From JAHJDO01 sp964437505 (GTDB lineage: Bacteria > JAHJDO01): a stretch of DNA of 64,000 nucleotides. The DNA lies in contig CAYTGU010000003.1 of NCBI GenBank assembly GCA_964437505.1, positions 1 through 64,000 on the forward strand, read 5' to 3'. Below are positions 62,392-64,000 of this stretch, piece by piece (the stretch's first letter is position 1; every line of letters begins with the position of its first letter). Both the position numbers and the translations under genes were made by a program. The notes under the pieces are model-generated. The model saw nothing but the letters and a program-made list of their open reading frames with translations, was not told the origin of the DNA and searched no databases.

Positions 62392-64000
62392 ATGCGAATA
62401 ATTATTAAAGAAGCTTCAGGTAAGGAGAGAATTTTTGAATTGAAGGGTGAAGCTGTAACCATTGGCAGGGAAAAAGACTGTGATTTGACGATTTCTGATC
62501 CAAGGGCTTCAAGACATCACGCCGGTCTCAGACTGAAGGATAATCAGGTGTATATTAAGGATTTAGGCAGTGGTAATGGCACATATCTTAATGGGGAAAA
62601 AATAGCTAAGGAAGAGCTTTGGCCGCTGAGAGCGGAAGCCAAAATAGGTCACTTGAGTATGGTTTTAGAAGGCGGGGAAGATATTTCTGAGGATAGCTTG
62701 CAGGAAGACAAGAAAGATAAAAATGAAGACGAAAAGACAGAAGTAAGACAAGTCCACGTACCACCGTCTGTATCCAGTGTATCCAATTCTTCTGATAAAC
62801 CAGCTTCTAAAGAGAAGGTTAACCAGCTTTCTGATATAAGAATCAAAATTCATAAACAGCTCATTCAGCGTATTGACTTAAAGAGTCTGACTTTTGAAAA
62901 GGGAAAGGAGCAGGAAGTCAGAAATCGTACCGAAAAAGCCGCTAGGGGGATAATTAAGGAAATGGCTGGCTCTATTCCTAAGTGGGTGGATATAGAGGAT
63001 TTGGTAAAAGAGGTACTGAATGAAGCACTGGGTTTAGGGCCACTGGAGGATCTGTTAAGTGATGATGATGTAACAGAAATAATGGTTAACAGAAAAGATC
63101 AGATTTATATTGAAAAGAAAGGCAAACTTCAGCTCTGCGAGAAGACCTTTTCTAGCGATGAACAGGTTATGGCTGTAATAGAGAGAATAGTAGGGCCTAT
63201 TGGCAGAAGAATAGATGAAAGCATGCCTCTGGTGGATGCAAGATTAAAGGATGGGTCCAGAGTAAATGCGATTATTCCGCCTTTAGCTTTAAAAGGGCCA
63301 AGTATAACCATTAGAAAATTTTCCAAAACTCCCTTTACTATAGCTGATTTGATTGGTTTTGGAACGTTAAATGAAGATATTGCGAAGTTCCTTGAGATAT
63401 GTGTACTTTCACGTAAAAACATCGTTATATCGGGAGGAACAGGATCAGGAAAGACAACGCTGCTTAACGTAGTGTCCTCCTTTATCCCTCAAGGCGAAAG
63501 AATAGTAACTATTGAAGATGCTGCAGAGCTTAAACTGCCGCAGGAACATATTGTTTCTCTGGAAGCCCGGCCTCCAAATATTGAAGGTAAAGGAGCTATT
63601 GCCATCAGAGATCTTGTAAAGAATGCTCTTCGTATGCGTCCTGATAGGATAGTAATAGGAGAGTGTAGAGGCGGAGAAGCTCTGGACATGCTTCAGGCCA
63701 TGAACACAGGTCATGACGGGTCTCTTACCACTGCTCATGCCAATTCTCCTCGTGATGTTCTTTCGCGTTTGGAAACTATGGTTTTGATGTCAGGCATGGA
63801 CCTGCCCATAAGAGCTATCAGAGAGCAGGTGTCCTCAGCGGTTAATATAATAGTTCAGGAGTCTCGTTTAAGTGACGGAAGCCGCAGAATTGTTGCTGTG
63901 ACTGAAGTTACAGGCATGGAAGGAGAAGTAATTACTCTACAGGATATTTTTGTTTTTAAACAAACAGGAATTGGTCAGGATGGTAAAGTGCAGGGAGCTT
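62392..64000 (+). CDS. FHA-CpaF fusion: Tad pilus ATPase, 3' end beyond window
   Basis: At least 536 residues, cut by the right edge. Residues ~1-85 form an FHA domain (VTIGREKDCDLTISDPRASRHHAGL, DLGSGNGTYLNGEKI), followed by an acidic Glu/Lys linker and a CpaF/TadA secretion ATPase: Walker A GGTGSGKT (348-355), IEDAAELKLPQEHIVSLEARP, and RPDRIVIGECRGGEALDMLQAMNTGHDGSLTTAHAN (Walker B, His box). It powers pilus assembly. The FHA domain could tie it to Ser/Thr phosphorylation and the PP2C at the start of the operon. Confidence 0.93.
   Translation, partial: MRIIIKEASGKERIFELKGEAVTIGREKDCDLTISDPRASRHHAGLRLKDNQVYIKDLGSGNGTYLNGEKIAKEELWPLRAEAKIGHLSMVLEGGEDISEDSLQEDKKDKNEDEKTEVRQVHVPPSVSSVSNSSDKPASKEKVNQLSDIRIKIHKQLIQRIDLKSLTFEKGKEQEVRNRTEKAARGIIKEMAGSIPKWVDIEDLVKEVLNEALGLGPLEDLLSDDDVTEIMVNRKDQIYIEKKGKLQLCEKTFSSDEQVMAVIERIVGPIGRRIDESMPLVDARLKDGSRVNAIIPPLALKGPSITIRKFSKTPFTIADLIGFGTLNEDIAKFLEICVLSRKNIVISGGTGSGKTTLLNVVSSFIPQGERIVTIEDAAELKLPQEHIVSLEARPPNIEGKGAIAIRDLVKNALRMRPDRIVIGECRGGEALDMLQAMNTGHDGSLTTAHANSPRDVLSRLETMVLMSGMDLPIRAIREQVSSAVNIIVQESRLSDGSRRIVAVTEVTGMEGEVITLQDIFVFKQTGIGQDGKVQGA

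Noticed and set aside
1..64000. CRISPR arrays, tRNA or rRNA genes, transposases
   Set aside because: Scanned for regular direct repeats, T-arm patterns and transposase motifs; only the tmRNA T-arm was found.

Overview
The window looks like chromosome of an uncultured, low-GC, Gram-negative-type, probably anaerobic bacterium. The evidence is a Tad pilus secretin, a prepilin carrying the H-X9-DG tail common in PVC-superphylum and Omnitrophota-like genomes, a fused SecDF, an oxygen-sensitive glycyl radical enzyme with its activase, a split class I fumarase, and a dnaA-dnaN-DUF721(DciA)-gyrB origin block without recF. No phylum can be fixed from the sequence alone. Most genes left of dnaA (about 46.1 kb) read leftward and most to its right read rightward, as expected around a replication origin.

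1-16.5 kb, minus strand: the 5' part of a secreted LamG protein, an H-X9-DG prepilin, then a compact catabolic cluster. In transcription order it runs: sedoheptulokinase-like FGGY kinase, glycyl radical enzyme (GRE), GntR/LacI regulator, URO-D-family protein, PHP phosphoesterase, TIM-barrel sugar isomerase/epimerase, FAD oxidoreductase, second URO-D-family protein, GH38 alpha-mannosidase, GRE activase. From the regulator onward, stops and starts overlap or nearly touch. The GRE keeps its catalytic Cys and Gly but has a divergent glycyl loop; its substrate is unknown. This is the best candidate for an undescribed pathway.

16.6-24 kb, housekeeping: yicC-gmk (plus); then on the minus strand queD, both fumarase subunits, truB, ribF, rpsO, infC (apparently starting at AUA), rpmI and rplT, and a cell-wall amidase. 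24-26.9 kb: a BRO-domain gene, a HARE-HTH/putative nuclease gene and a small ORF lie immediately downstream of ssrA (tmRNA), next to smpB, and look like an accessory islet at a classic integration site. 26.9-38 kb: a small secreted protein, glycerate kinase, murJ, and an envelope-sugar cluster (nucleotidyltransferase, GT2, UDP-xylose-synthase-like protein, epimerase, two nucleotide-sugar dehydrogenases), followed by a GH42 glycosidase.

38-46 kb: lepB, lepA, a DUF3108 protein with a perfect 28-bp palindrome inside its 5' coding region, an FmdB zinc ribbon, secDF, yajC, tgt. 45.8-51.5 kb: putative oriC with several DnaA boxes, a 20-bp palindrome, dnaA, an AT-rich DnaA-trio-like tract, dnaN, DUF721/dciA, gyrB. 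51.5-55.5 kb: argH, whose ribosome-binding site is one arm of a long inverted repeat, a Na/Pi cotransporter, gatC, and an HNH nuclease. 55.7-64 kb: a PP2C phosphatase leading into a Tad/Flp pilus operon (two Flp-like pilins, CpaA peptidase, two TadE-like proteins, TadG-like protein, an unknown protein, CpaB, CpaC secretin, and an FHA-CpaF fusion ATPase cut by the window end). No CRISPR array, rRNA, tRNA or transposase was seen.
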